Source: Olsenella sp. An293
Lineage (GTDB): Bacteria; Actinomycetota; Coriobacteriia; Coriobacteriales; Atopobiaceae
Assembly (NCBI RefSeq): GCF_002159495.1
Contig: NZ_NFIT01000002.1
Location: 1 to 64,000, forward strand
Length of the DNA: 64,000 nucleotides
Direction of reading: 5' to 3'
Positions within the stretch are counted from its first letter, which is position 1; each line of letters starts with the position of its first letter. The notes beneath the pieces are model-generated. The model searched no databases. It was not told the DNA's origin and saw only the letters and a list, made by a program, of their open reading frames with translations. Of the stretch, positions 44,064 to 53,632 are shown piece by piece. The translations under genes and the position numbers were made by a program.

Positions 44064-47000
44064 TGTCGTTTCCGCGCCTGCGGGCGGCGAGGGCGAGGCC
44101 CAGGCACACCGCGCCGCCTCCCGCGAGGCAGATGAGCGGGAGCGCAGGGACGCTCGTGTCGCCCGCCTCGGGGATGGTGGGCTCTGTGGGAGTCGGCTCG
44201 TCCGGGACGTCGGGAGTCACGGGCTGGTCCGGGGTGTCGGGAACATCGGGCGTATCCGGAATGTCGGGCTCGTCCGGGGTGTCCGGCTCGTCCGGGGTGT
44301 CCGGCTCGTCTGGAGTGTCCGGCTCGTCGGGGTCAACCGGGACGTCGGGGTCAACCGGGTCCGGGTTGTCCGGGGTGTCCGGCTCGTCGGGATCCTTGTC
44401 TCCGTCGTCGGGGTCCCCCTCGTCAGGATCGCCCTCGTCGGGATTGTCGGGGTCTCCCTCATCGGGGTCCCCCTCGTCGGGATTGTCAGGGTCGCCCTCG
44501 TCGGGGTCGCCCTCGTCGGGGTCCTTGGCCTCCTCGACGGTGTTGATGAAGGTCACTGAGGCGTCGTGCTGCGTAGCGTCAGCCTCCTTTGCGGGAATCT
44601 CGACCTCGGCAACCAGACCCTCGGCGGGCGTCTGCTGCCCTTCGTTTGCCGGGGTGGAGGTCCACGTCGTCGTATAGCCCTCGGCGGACTGCTCGCTCGC
44701 CGTCACCGCGGTGCCGGCGGTCAGCCCCTCGATCGTAAGCGTCTGGCCGTCCGAGAGCTTGACGGAGTAGGAGCCATTCTCCTGCCGGACAAACGTGGAC
44801 TGCGTTGGCTGATCCTCAGCGTCGGCCTCGGGTGCGCTATCAGCAGCGCCGTCGGTCGCGTCGCCGGCTTCGTCACCGGCAGCGCTCTCGCCCGGGCCCC
44901 CAACAGCATCGTTGGCCATGGTCTCGACGGCATTGCTGGCATTGACCTCGGCGACATCCTCAGCGGTCTCGTCGGTCACGTCCTCGGTGCCGCCCTCGAC
45001 AACTCCCTCGGTCACGTCCTCGGCATCGTCCTCGGGCGCGCCCTCGACGCCTGAAGCAGCTTCGTCGTTTGCCTCGTCGCCGGGAGTCTCCTGCGGCGCG
45101 CTCTCGTCGTTGCCCTCGGTGACGCCCTCGGCATCGTCCGCACCCGCGGACGGATCCTCGGCGTCATCTCCGGGGACGTCCTCGGCATCGTCCTTCGTTG
45201 CCTCTGGAGTCACGGACGTCACGTAGTAGACGGTCGCCTGCTCCTGGGCCGCACCTTCGCCCTCGGCGAGCTCCTCGGCCTGCAGCTCGCCTATGGTCAG
45301 GGTGCCGGACTCGACGACCGTGCCGTCCTCGTTCGTCACCCTGTAGGCGTGCTCCCCAACGGGGCTCGCCGGCATCTCGTACGGGTCGTCGTAGGTCACG
45401 AGCCCGTTTTCAGGCGCCTCGAACGAAAGGTCAAACGTGAAGCTATCCGTCACGTTGGCGTTCTCGCCCTCGACGCGCTTGGTCAGACTGAAGTCACCGA
45501 CGGACACGTCCGCGATGCGCACCACCGTCACGCCGGTGAAGAGGCTCGTCAGGTCTCTGTCACCCAAGTCTTCCCAGGCGACCGCGGAGTCAGCGGCCGG
45601 CTTGTGCTCCGCGCACTGCGTCACCTTGAGCCGGGGGATACCGGTGTCGGAGGTGTAGACGTAGCCCTGGTTGGCGTCGTCACCATCGCCATCGGCCGAT
45701 TCCTCGGTAGCATAGTCGAGCACGGCGCCGCCGTCATCGGCGAACTCGAGGTGCACGGGACTCGGCGTCTCCGCGGCCTCGTCCTTGACCAAGGACCCCT
45801 CGGTATTACCCGGTGCCGGCTCTTCATAGGAGCACAGCTCCGGGGTGGCCACGATGTTGTGGAGCGTCACATCGATGTCATCGTCGGTCGCAAACTGCAC
45901 CATCGAGCGCACGATGCGCCCCACGCCACGCTGGACGGTCACGCCGTCGTCCGCAGCCCCCGCGTCTGCGTAGACGCCGGTAGAGTCAACGATGACCTTG
46001 CTGAGCGTCGGGTTCTTGGTGTAACCCTCGGGCGCCTGGTACTCGCCAACCCAGTAGATGCCCGTAGTAAGGTGCGAGAAGATGCACGCGCCGTCGAGGT
46101 CGATGGAGTCGGCGACCTCGCCCTCTCCGTCGTACTTGTTCAGGCGCCGCGTGTCCTCAACAAGTAGCGGCTCGGCGCCCTCATTCACCGTCGCGACACC
46201 ATCAGCGTCGACGGTCACGTCTTCGTTGGCCCAGATGGCCATCTTCGCGCCGTTGACCGGCTCGCCCTGCTCGTTGAGCTTCTGCACGATGAGACGGTTC
46301 ACGATGTTGGTCACGTACACGCGTGCGGAGAACTCGCGCGTGAAGGCGTCGGGATTGTCGACCTCCCACGTATTATCGCTCGATATACCGTCGAGACTCG
46401 ATGCTTCCGTGAAATAATACCTGCCCCTATACTGCCCTCCATCGTTATTGAAGAAGGTATATTCGAGCACGTCACCCGGAAGCGAGGAAACCTCAGTTTG
46501 ATAGGCACCCGATGATGCAATCTCAAAGACGGCCTGAGTCGCCTTGGCGGCAGTTTTGATGTTTTGCCAGTACCCCTCCAGGCTCGACGTGGGCTGGGTG
46601 ACATGCCAGCCGCCCAGAGGATCTCCGTAAACAGGCAGCCACTCGTTTCCAACCTTTTTCTGAATGACAGCGAAAAGCGTGCCGTCGCGCAGGGCATTAT
46701 CTTCAATCGGCGCTCCGTTAGCTTCCACCTCATTGGGAGCGGTCACCGTGACCTTGGACATGGCGTAGGCGCCGGTCCCCCACTGATCGTCGGAGAGGAG
46801 CAGATAGACCGGCTCATGGCCAGCGTTGCCCGTCGCAGCGCACTTCTCGATGCGTAGGTCGATCGTGAAGTCGCCGGCAGGCGAACGGTAGCCATTTAGT
46901 GTATTCGTCTCGATGAGGCGAATCTTGCATTTCTCAGATTCGTCCTGCGCACCTTGGTTGGCGTACTCCGCATAGATTTGCTCGAGCGTGATGGGCGCAC

Positions 47001-48360
47001 CGTTGTCGTCACGCAACGTCAGATTGCCCTGCGCATCGGTAGTCGCTGAGCATATTTGCTCAGCATCAGCGACCCCATTCGTCCAATTCCAGACCGTGAA
47101 CCCGACCCCCGCCAAAGGCTCGCCGAGCTGGTCGACCTTGGTGATGTTGGTCTCGGGGACGGTCTTGAGGTTGTACTTGAGCTTCATGTTCGAAGCGAAG
47201 TTACCGCGCTCGAGATAGAAGAACTTGAGCTCGTGATAGGTATCGTCAGCGAAGGTGTTGGAGTTGTTGTCGGCCCACTTAACCGAATCTTCCTTATTGG
47301 CAACCTTAAAAAGCTTCCTAAGGGTCGTGCTCTTCTCGGCACCCGAAACCAGAGAGCCCTCGTTCACCACCACGCTGCCGTTGGAGAAGTCGATCTTGAT
47401 GGATGCGGCGTCGTGGATGCCGCCGAGGTCGCCCACGAGCACGCCGTCGATGAAGATCCAGACGTCGTCGTCTCCGGTGAACTCATAGGTGACCGGCGTC
47501 TGCCCATCCTCCTTGGTGTGGCCACCGTGCTCCTGGACAAAGTTCGTGGTCATCGCAAGGCCAAAGTAGTGGTTGAGCTCCTGGGCCTGGGAGTCAACGG
47601 TGGTTATAAGTTTCCCGTCCTTCTCTTCGCCAAAGACCTGTTCTCCGGTGTTGAACGGGAAAAACTGACCCATAGTGGCCGAGGCGACCTTGTCGGGATC
47701 GTCCTTCACGCCAGGAGCGTCGTACAGCGTGAACTGACCGGTGCTCTCATCAAACTCGGCAAAGTTCTCAGAGCTGTCGTAGATGTAGTAGCCGTCCTGC
47801 TCCGTCACCTTGAGCAAGCCGCCCACGCTGGCAAACGACTTGCGGCCGGAAATCTTATCGTCAGGGAGATCCGCGTCAAAGAGATACGCGAGCGACTCGT
47901 TCCTCCCGCCCGTAACCGCATCGCTCAGGACGGGGAAGCCATCTGCACCCAGGGTGTTCTGCACGATGCCGTAGTACGGGATGACGCCCTCACCCGCTGT
48001 CTTACCGGTACCCGTCCACTTGTTCCACTCTTCAACCTCGACGTCATCGGCAAAGCTCTTACCAAACTTGAGCGCGTGGCCTTGGTTGATGCCACGCTCG
48101 AGATCGTCCGCAGTCGAGTCCGCATTGTCCGCATCTTCGGAGCCCGTGATCCAATAGTCGAACAGGTCAATCGTAGTCCCATTGGGCGTCTCGCCGGCAA
48201 CAACGTGGCGAGCGAGCACATCCTCATCAATGGCGCGCGCAATCGCCGGCGCCCCGAGCACCGCGGCGATCGCAAGGGTCAGCACCCCTACCAGAAGTGA
48301 GGCCCTACGACGCACCCCCCCCCCGGCGCCCAGACAACTTTTTCTCCTGAAGGCGCTCAT
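44053..48360 (-). CDS. Giant sortase-anchored surface protein 1 (fibro-slime, Cna-B domains; phase ON)
   Basis: A 1435-residue protein. The signal peptide spans about residues 1-40, with a G10 tract coding for residues about 13-15. A fibro-slime-type domain spans about 90-360, with FTGDDDVWIFIDGVLVGDLG near 290. SpaA/Cna-B-like domains start near 410 and 693. A DUF7601-like domain lies near 960. A long acidic low-complexity region (about 1070-1180) follows, then a Pro/Asp wall-spanning repeat, and the sorting tail TIPEAGDTS-TM-ARRRGNDNGA starts near residue 1397. It is probably a covalently anchored adhesin or pilin with internal isopeptide bonds. The start is the ATG at 48360 after AAAGGAGG. 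Its stop overlaps the downstream regulator. Confidence 0.88.
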   Translation of the reverse strand: MSAFRRKSCLGAGGGVRRRASLLVGVLTLAIAAVLGAPAIARAIDEDVLARHVVAGETPNGTTIDLFDYWITGSEDADNADSTADDLERGINQGHALKFGKSFADDVEVEEWNKWTGTGKTAGEGVIPYYGIVQNTLGADGFPVLSDAVTGGRNESLAYLFDADLPDDKISGRKSFASVGGLLKVTEQDGYYIYDSSENFAEFDESTGQFTLYDAPGVKDDPDKVASATMGQFFPFNTGEQVFGEEKDGKLITTVDSQAQELNHYFGLAMTTNFVQEHGGHTKEDGQTPVTYEFTGDDDVWIFIDGVLVGDLGGIHDAASIKIDFSNGSVVVNEGSLVSGAEKSTTLRKLFKVANKEDSVKWADNNSNTFADDTYHELKFFYLERGNFASNMKLKYNLKTVPETNITKVDQLGEPLAGVGFTVWNWTNGVADAEQICSATTDAQGNLTLRDDNGAPITLEQIYAEYANQGAQDESEKCKIRLIETNTLNGYRSPAGDFTIDLRIEKCAATGNAGHEPVYLLLSDDQWGTGAYAMSKVTVTAPNEVEANGAPIEDNALRDGTLFAVIQKKVGNEWLPVYGDPLGGWHVTQPTSSLEGYWQNIKTAAKATQAVFEIASSGAYQTEVSSLPGDVLEYTFFNNDGGQYRGRYYFTEASSLDGISSDNTWEVDNPDAFTREFSARVYVTNIVNRLIVQKLNEQGEPVNGAKMAIWANEDVTVDADGVATVNEGAEPLLVEDTRRLNKYDGEGEVADSIDLDGACIFSHLTTGIYWVGEYQAPEGYTKNPTLSKVIVDSTGVYADAGAADDGVTVQRGVGRIVRSMVQFATDDDIDVTLHNIVATPELCSYEEPAPGNTEGSLVKDEAAETPSPVHLEFADDGGAVLDYATEESADGDGDDANQGYVYTSDTGIPRLKVTQCAEHKPAADSAVAWEDLGDRDLTSLFTGVTVVRIADVSVGDFSLTKRVEGENANVTDSFTFDLSFEAPENGLVTYDDPYEMPASPVGEHAYRVTNEDGTVVESGTLTIGELQAEELAEGEGAAQEQATVYYVTSVTPEATKDDAEDVPGDDAEDPSAGADDAEGVTEGNDESAPQETPGDEANDEAASGVEGAPEDDAEDVTEGVVEGGTEDVTDETAEDVAEVNASNAVETMANDAVGGPGESAAGDEAGDATDGAADSAPEADAEDQPTQSTFVRQENGSYSVKLSDGQTLTIEGLTAGTAVTASEQSAEGYTTTWTSTPANEGQQTPAEGLVAEVEIPAKEADATQHDASVTFINTVEEAKDPDEGDPDEGDPDNPDEGDPDEGDPDNPDEGDPDEGDPDDGDKDPDEPDTPDNPDPVDPDVPVDPDEPDTPDEPDTPDEPDTPDEPDIPDTPDVPDTPDQPVTPDVPDEPTPTEPTIPEAGDTSVPALPLICLAGGGAVCLGLALAARRRGNDNGA
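44212..44521 (-). repeat. Pro/Asp/Glu wall-spanning repeat region
   Basis: Tandem DPDEG, DPDNPDEG and PDTPDE words coded by GTCCGGC(T/G)CGTC-type repeats directly before the sorting tail. Such repeats span the peptidoglycan and commonly change copy number. Confidence 0.8.
48315..48324 (-). repeat. G10 homopolymer in the signal-peptide coding region of surface protein 1
   Basis: Ten consecutive G on the coding strand, 34-46 nt after the ATG at 48360, between the charged N-region and the hydrophobic core of the signal peptide. At ten G the frame continues into the full-length protein. Loss or gain of one G would end translation early. Confidence 0.85.
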
Positions 48361-48664
48361 GACTTCCAACCTCCTTTTGCGAAGGCCCTCCGAGTCTCTA
48401 CCAACGGCTCTTCGAGCCTGTATAGCTGCGGTCTTGCCGCTCGTTCCCACAGGTAGACTTGGCATCACATTGTAAGTTTCAAAGTCAAGACCCCAGAAGG
48501 ATTATGCCGACCCCCTCCCTAACTATTTGGGAGTGAAGGCGGCACTTTTCAGCTTGCTGGCTCGTGTTTTCCGCTCGCCGATTCTGTCCGACCGTTTTTT
48601 GCGCACAAGCCGGGAACAGCCGGGCCCAACCGACGCGCTGCCGGGAGACGCCCACTGCGAGCCC
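48361..48664. other. Promoter region of surface protein 1 and tail of the zinc-ribbon gene
   Basis: On the minus strand TATACA (48419-48424) is a weak -10 candidate 59 nt before the start. CAAGTCTACCTG (48450-48462 region) is shared with the region upstream of surface protein 2 (60850-60862). The rest, 48480-48664, contains no clear gene or terminator. Confidence 0.4.
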
Positions 48665-50425
48665 CTACAGGCAGAAGCCGATGACCACGGCGTCGGGGGT
48701 GGCGGGACGGTGCCCGTAGCCCGTGTCGCCGTCCGGCGAGACGCACATGAACCACGTGGAGTTGGTCTGCTCGGGGCTGCGCTCCCACCAGTACTCGCCC
48801 GAGGCCAGCGCGACCTGCGGGGCGGACTCCGCGCCGGTCACGCCGAGCTGGGCAAACAGGCTGTACTGCTCGCCCTCGGGCTGATAGATGCCGTAGCGCT
48901 TGTTGCCCGCGGGGACCTCTCCCACGATCTCGGAGTAGGAGAGCAGCCAGACGCGGTCCGAGGTCACGCTCTGCGCGGTGGTCCCGGAGCCGGCGACGGG
49001 GTTGGTGGTCTTGTCCACGGGGACGAGAAGGTCGGCGAGCTCGGCGGGAAGCTGCGCGAGCAAGCCCTCGTTGACCCAGGCGCGCAGCGTCGAGCCCTCC
49101 CAGCCGCCGGCGGTCTGCGCGAGGGCGTTCATGGGCTCGGTGCCCACGGAGCCGCGCGCCACGAAGCTGATGCCCGCGAGGCCGGTGCCGTCGGAGCGGG
49201 TGTCGTGCCGGAAGCCGGCGATCGCGATGGGCACGCTCGCGCCCGTGGAGAGCTCGAGCGACTTGGTGCTGTCGACGCCGATCGTGCCGTCCGCGCCGCA
49301 GAGGTTGTAGTGGGCGGCGATCTGGATGCCCGTCTCGTCGCTCTCGGCGGCGGAGATCAGCGCGGAGATCTGGGAGAGCTCGGCCCAGCTGTACTCGGGG
49401 TAGGAGGAGCGCACCTCGGGGCCGCCCTCGATGGCGAGCTCGGGCTCCTCGTCCTCCTGGGGCTGCAGCGGCTCGATGCTGCCGTCCGAGGGAGGCTGGA
49501 CCTCGGGGGCCACGTAGCTGCGATCCGCAAACGGGCCAAACCAGCCCAGGGAGACATAGACGAGAAACGCGACGGCCAACACGGCGGCGAGGGCGCCGAT
49601 GCCGATGAGGGCGCGCTGGTCGTTTGACGTGGGGAAGGCGTCCGCGGCGCGATGGGCTTGGCCGGAGACGGAGGCGCGGGCGCGGTCGAACAAGGAGGGC
49701 TGGGGCTCGGCGGGCTCCGGCGCGGGCGCGGGCTCCTCGGGGGCCGGCTGGGGCTCCGGCGCCGCGGCGGGCTCGGGCTGGGGCTCCGGGACGGCCTCGA
49801 AGGCGACGGTCTTCTCGAGCTCGGGCTCCTCGGCGGCGGGCTCCGGCTCCGCGGCAGCCCCCGGCTCGTCCTCGAGATCGGCCGCGGCGGGCTCATCCTC
49901 GGTCGCGGCGGGCGCGTCGTCGCGCGCCCAGGACTCGGGGACGGGGCTCTCTTCGGGCTCGGGCTCAATCTCAGGCTCGGCGGGGGCGGTCTCTGCGGGC
50001 TTGGGCCTGGGGACCTCGGCCTCGGCGACGACCCCCTCAACCTCGGCGGTCTTCTCGGCCTTAGGCCCGGTGGCCTCTGCGACCTCGATGACCTTCTCCT
50101 CGACAGCCTCAACCTCAGGCGCGGGGGCCGCGGCCTTGGCGTCCTTCTCGCCGGACTCAAACGAGAGCGTGGGATAGGCGGAGAGGGGGATGCGGGCAGA
50201 CGAGCGTCCGGCTCGGGTGGCGCCATAGGAGCGCGGGACCCGCGGCGAGACGCGCGTGGCGCGCGGGAGCGGCGCGATGGGCACCAGCGGAACCGCACCC
50301 AGGCCCATGGGCTCGAGCGGCTCCTCGAGCTTTCTCGGCGCGGGAACCTCCTCGACGGGCATCCCGCACGCGGGACAGAACCGCGCGCGCTCCGGCAGCT
50401 CCTCGCCGCACCTCTTGCACTTCAC
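48665..50425 (-). CDS. Zinc-ribbon membrane protein with DUF6273-like C-terminal domain
   Basis: A 586-residue protein. An N-terminal zinc ribbon (CKRCGEELPERARFCPACG) leads to a Pro/Glu/Ala-rich spacer of about 200 residues. One TM helix lies near residue 285 (ALIGIGALAAVLAVAFLVYV). The extracellular part begins with a further acidic linker and ends in a DUF6273-like domain (WEGSTLRAWVNEGLLAQLP ... VWLLSYSEIVG). The start is likely the GTG at 50425, after GAGAGGGG. ATG 50443 is an in-frame alternative. The function is unknown. The family is common in Coriobacteriia and Clostridia. Confidence 0.75.
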   Translation of the reverse strand: MKCKRCGEELPERARFCPACGMPVEEVPAPRKLEEPLEPMGLGAVPLVPIAPLPRATRVSPRVPRSYGATRAGRSSARIPLSAYPTLSFESGEKDAKAAAPAPEVEAVEEKVIEVAEATGPKAEKTAEVEGVVAEAEVPRPKPAETAPAEPEIEPEPEESPVPESWARDDAPAATEDEPAAADLEDEPGAAAEPEPAAEEPELEKTVAFEAVPEPQPEPAAAPEPQPAPEEPAPAPEPAEPQPSLFDRARASVSGQAHRAADAFPTSNDQRALIGIGALAAVLAVAFLVYVSLGWFGPFADRSYVAPEVQPPSDGSIEPLQPQEDEEPELAIEGGPEVRSSYPEYSWAELSQISALISAAESDETGIQIAAHYNLCGADGTIGVDSTKSLELSTGASVPIAIAGFRHDTRSDGTGLAGISFVARGSVGTEPMNALAQTAGGWEGSTLRAWVNEGLLAQLPAELADLLVPVDKTTNPVAGSGTTAQSVTSDRVWLLSYSEIVGEVPAGNKRYGIYQPEGEQYSLFAQLGVTGAESAPQVALASGEYWWERSPEQTNSTWFMCVSPDGDTGYGHRPATPDAVVIGFCL

Positions 50426-50562
50426 GTGAACCCCTCTCGACATGGTTAGCCTTAAAGGTAGCACGCAAACGCGCCGCGGCACGTGTCGGCAGGTTCTGAC
50501 CTCGACAAACGGCGAGCTTTGAAAGCTGGTTGAGGCTGGGGCGGGGCGCCGCGGGCGGGGCG

Positions 50563-51363
50563 CTACTCCGATGTGCCCAGAATCTGGACCGGCGTGAACG
50601 ACGTGGTCACCTGGTCGCGCAGCTCCTCCTGCAGCGTGCCGTCGATGCCGGTGATGCGGCAGGAGAAGTTGACGCCGGTCTCGGACTGCGTCTTGGTCCA
50701 GACGAAGGTCATGAACGAGCTCACCTCGCCGGTGGGCTTGAGGAAGCCAAACAGCGACGAGCGCTGCATGTTGCCGTTCTCGTCAAGGCGCACGTTCACG
50801 TGGTAGACGACGGTGTCGATGTTGGGGTTGAGCAGGGCGTTGACCGAGAAGGCGGTGGCCTGCACCTGGGAACCCGCAAAGCACTCGAGCGAGTTCTCGG
50901 AGCTCGTGTCGATGACGGTGACCTCGATGCGGCCGGTGTTCTCGTCGGCCTCCTGGACGGAGAAGTCCTCGGGGAACTGCGTGAAGCCGTCGCCCCACTC
51001 GACGCCACCGCGCAGGGCGGACGCGACGGTGCGCACGTTGGCGTCCTCGGTGAGGTTGGCGGTGTTGGAGCGGCGGACAAAGCCAAAGGCCACCTGGCCG
51101 GCAACGACGAGCACGAGGAAGATCGCCACGAAGGAGACGGCAGTCCTGGTGATGACCTTGCCGACGTTGGAGCCGGAGGGGTCGTCCTCGGAGAGCGGGT
51201 CGATGTCGAGCGAGACGCCCTTCTCGCGGCGGTGCGCGCGCTGGCGGCGGGCTCGCTCCTCGTCGGAGTGACCGGTGTGATCGACCGTCGAGAAGAGGGC
51301 CTCGGCCTCGTCGGCCGTGAGGGCGCCCTTCTGGACGCGCGCGATCTCGCTGTTCTTAGCCAT
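50563..51363 (-). CDS. Single-pass membrane protein of unknown function
   Basis: A 266-residue protein. A charged cytosolic N-terminus (about 70 residues) is followed by one TM helix (about residues 72-95). An extracellular domain of about 170 residues contains GVEWGDGFTQFPEDFSV and a C-terminal FTWTKTQSETGVNFSC-like strand pattern. I do not recognise a family. TATACT at 51421-51426 on the minus strand is a good -10 candidate. It is followed by the zinc-ribbon protein gene on the same strand, which may form one transcript. Confidence 0.7.
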   Translation of the reverse strand: MAKNSEIARVQKGALTADEAEALFSTVDHTGHSDEERARRQRAHRREKGVSLDIDPLSEDDPSGSNVGKVITRTAVSFVAIFLVLVVAGQVAFGFVRRSNTANLTEDANVRTVASALRGGVEWGDGFTQFPEDFSVQEADENTGRIEVTVIDTSSENSLECFAGSQVQATAFSVNALLNPNIDTVVYHVNVRLDENGNMQRSSLFGFLKPTGEVSSFMTFVWTKTQSETGVNFSCRITGIDGTLQEELRDQVTTSFTPVQILGTSE

Positions 51364-51420
51364 CTCTCCCTTTTCGACGCCGCACCCCGTGCAGTGCGGG
51401 CCACCCGTGCAGTACAGGAC

Positions 51421-51426
51421 AGTATA
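51421..51426 (-). promoter_or_regulatory. Putative -10 box of the membrane protein gene
   Basis: TATACT on the minus strand, 58 nt before the ATG at 51363. Confidence 0.4.
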
Positions 51427-51603
51427 CGCAATCGCCCTGGTGACGTTATCGCCAACGGGCGCTCAACAGGATGCCTTCACGCCGGGCGTGACGGTTTTGA
51501 AAGGCGATGCGGTCACGCCGGCGCGCGACGACTCGCGGTGGCACGGCCGAGGGGCCGCCGGCGGGCGCAGGAGGCCCGGGCGACGCCCAACGACGCGGAC
51601 CAT

Positions 51604-51835
51604 CTGCAATACTGGCCTTCGATCCATATTCGGCGGTCTCCGGAAACAAAATCCGCCTTCGAGCCATGCGATTTTGCCCCTACAGCGCCATCCGGTGGCG
51701 CCAAGAATCACAAAACCCCAGTTGGCAACTATGCGCCGGGTACGCAAGACCGTCCAAACGCCCAAAAACGCATGGATCGAAGGCAAGTGTTGTCACCGGC
51801 AGGCGGCGAATATGGATCGAAGCCCGATTTTGCAG
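51604..51835. repeat. Composite inverted-repeat element, copy 3
   Basis: The left part (51604-51668) and right part (51771-51834) carry the same four half-sites as copies 1 and 2 (CTTCGATCCATATT, CCTTCGAGCCATG and complements). The inner 100 nt are unrelated to the other copies. It lies between the ABC transporter stop and the membrane protein promoter. Confidence 0.85.
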
Positions 51836-51871
51836 TAAGCACGCCGCCCGGCGGCGGCCGAAGCCCGTGCC

Positions 51872-53632
51872 CTACGCGCTGGCGCCGAGGCCGCCGTCGG
51901 CGAACTGCATCTCGTAGTAGCGCGCGTACGTGCCGCCGCGCGCGAGCAGCTCGTCGTGGGTCCCGCGCTCGGAGACGCGACCGTGCTCCATCGTGACGAT
52001 TTCGTCAGCGTTTTTGATCGTGGAGAGGCGGTGGGCGATCACGAGCGTGGTGCGCCCGCGCGCGAGCTCGGCCAGCGACTCCTGGACCGCCTGCTCGGAC
52101 TCGTTGTCCAGCGCGGAGGTCGCCTCGTCAAAGATCAGGATCGGCGGGTTCTTGAGGAACACGCGCGCAATGGCGACGCGCTGCTTCTGGCCTCCGGAGA
52201 GATGGCTGCCGCGCTCGCCCACCTCGGTCTCGTAGCCCTCGGGCAGGCTCTCCACAAAGTCGGCGATGTTGGCGCGCCGGGCCGCCTCGCGAATCTCGTC
52301 CATCGTGGCGTCCGGGCTGCCGTAGGCAATGTTCTCCGCAATGGTCCCGTCAAAGAGGTAGACGTCCTGCTGCACCAGGCCAATGGCCTCGCGCAGGCTC
52401 TTCTGCGTGACCGAGCGCACGTCCTGCCCGTCGATCACGATGGAGCCGGAGTCCACGTCATAGAAGCGCGGCAGCAGCGAGCACGTGGTGGACTTGCCGC
52501 CGCCGGACGGGCCCACGAGCGCGATGGTCTCGCCGGGCGCGATGTCCAGCGTCAGCCCGCCGATGACCTCTTCCTCCGCGGAGCCGTCCGCATTCTTGTA
52601 CGCAAAGTGCACGTCACGATAGCTGATGGCGCCGTCGGTCACGCGGATGGGCCGCGCGTCGGGCGCGTCCTGGATGTCCGGCAGAGTATCGAGCACCTCG
52701 CAGAAGCGCCGGAAGCCCGCGATGGCCTTCTGGAAGGTCTCGGTGAAGTCCAGGATGCTCGTGATCGGCGCGGTGAAGAGCGAGATGTAGAGCGCGTAGG
52801 TGGCGAGGTCCATCGCCTGCATCTGCCCCTGCGCAATGAGCCAGCCACCGAGGACCACCACGGCGGTGTTGAGCGCGCCCATCATGACGGCAATGGCCGC
52901 CTGATAGCGCCCCATGGCCCGGTACATCCGCGTCTTGGAGTCGAGGTAGGCGTTGTTGGAGCGGCGGAACTTCGCGCGCTCCACGTCCTCGGCGGCAAAG
53001 CTCTTGACCACGCGTACACCGGCGAGGGAGTCTTCGAGGCGGCTGTTCACGCCTGAGATGCGAACGCGATTCTCGGTGTAGACGGCGCGCATCTGCCAGT
53101 TTGCGTACACGTTGTAGACCACGAGCAGGCACGCAATGAGCGCGAGGACGCACGTGAGGGGGAGGTTGATCGTGGAGAGGATCACAAACGAGCCCGCAAC
53201 CTCCACGATGCCAATGAGGATGAACTCGGGACCGTGGTGCGCCGCCTCGGAGATGTCAAAGAGGTCGGAGACCAGGCGGCTCATGAGGTCGCCGGACTTG
53301 TGGTGGTCAAAGTAGGAGAAGCTCATGCGCTCGTAGGCGTCGAAGAGATCCTCGCGCATGCGGCTCTCCATGCGGGCGCCCATCACGTGGCCCCAGAAGA
53401 TCACAAAGTAGCGGCAGGCAAAGCGCAGCGCGTACATGCACACGAGGCCAACCGCCAGATACGCGAGCGCGCCCATGATGGCGTCCGAGCCCTGGGTGAA
53501 GAGGCCGCCCGTGAGCGAGCGCAGGATCTGCGGGAACGCGAGGTCGATGCCCGCCACCGCGCAGGCGGCGATGATGTCGATGACAAAGAGGTGCAGCTGG
53601 CCCTTGTAATAGCCGAGGAAACGCTTGAACAT
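51872..53632 (-). CDS. ABC transporter, fused permease and ATPase (exporter type)
   Basis: A 586-residue half transporter. Six TM helices (about residues 18-310) are followed by an ATPase with Walker A GPSGGGKST, signature LSGGQKQR, Walker B LIFDEATSALD and the H-loop IAHRLSTI. It is of the MsbA/LmrA-type subfamily and functions as a dimer. A homodimer is likely because no second half lies next to it. The start is the ATG at 53632 after GGAG. An upstream in-frame ATG at 53692 is poorer. Confidence 0.92.
   Translation of the reverse strand: MFKRFLGYYKGQLHLFVIDIIAACAVAGIDLAFPQILRSLTGGLFTQGSDAIMGALAYLAVGLVCMYALRFACRYFVIFWGHVMGARMESRMREDLFDAYERMSFSYFDHHKSGDLMSRLVSDLFDISEAAHHGPEFILIGIVEVAGSFVILSTINLPLTCVLALIACLLVVYNVYANWQMRAVYTENRVRISGVNSRLEDSLAGVRVVKSFAAEDVERAKFRRSNNAYLDSKTRMYRAMGRYQAAIAVMMGALNTAVVVLGGWLIAQGQMQAMDLATYALYISLFTAPITSILDFTETFQKAIAGFRRFCEVLDTLPDIQDAPDARPIRVTDGAISYRDVHFAYKNADGSAEEEVIGGLTLDIAPGETIALVGPSGGGKSTTCSLLPRFYDVDSGSIVIDGQDVRSVTQKSLREAIGLVQQDVYLFDGTIAENIAYGSPDATMDEIREAARRANIADFVESLPEGYETEVGERGSHLSGGQKQRVAIARVFLKNPPILIFDEATSALDNESEQAVQESLAELARGRTTLVIAHRLSTIKNADEIVTMEHGRVSERGTHDELLARGGTYARYYEMQFADGGLGASA

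Noticed and set aside
44212-44521. Tandem repeats as a separate gene or minisatellite outside a gene
   Set aside because: They are in frame and code for the Pro/Asp wall-spanning region just before the sorting signal.
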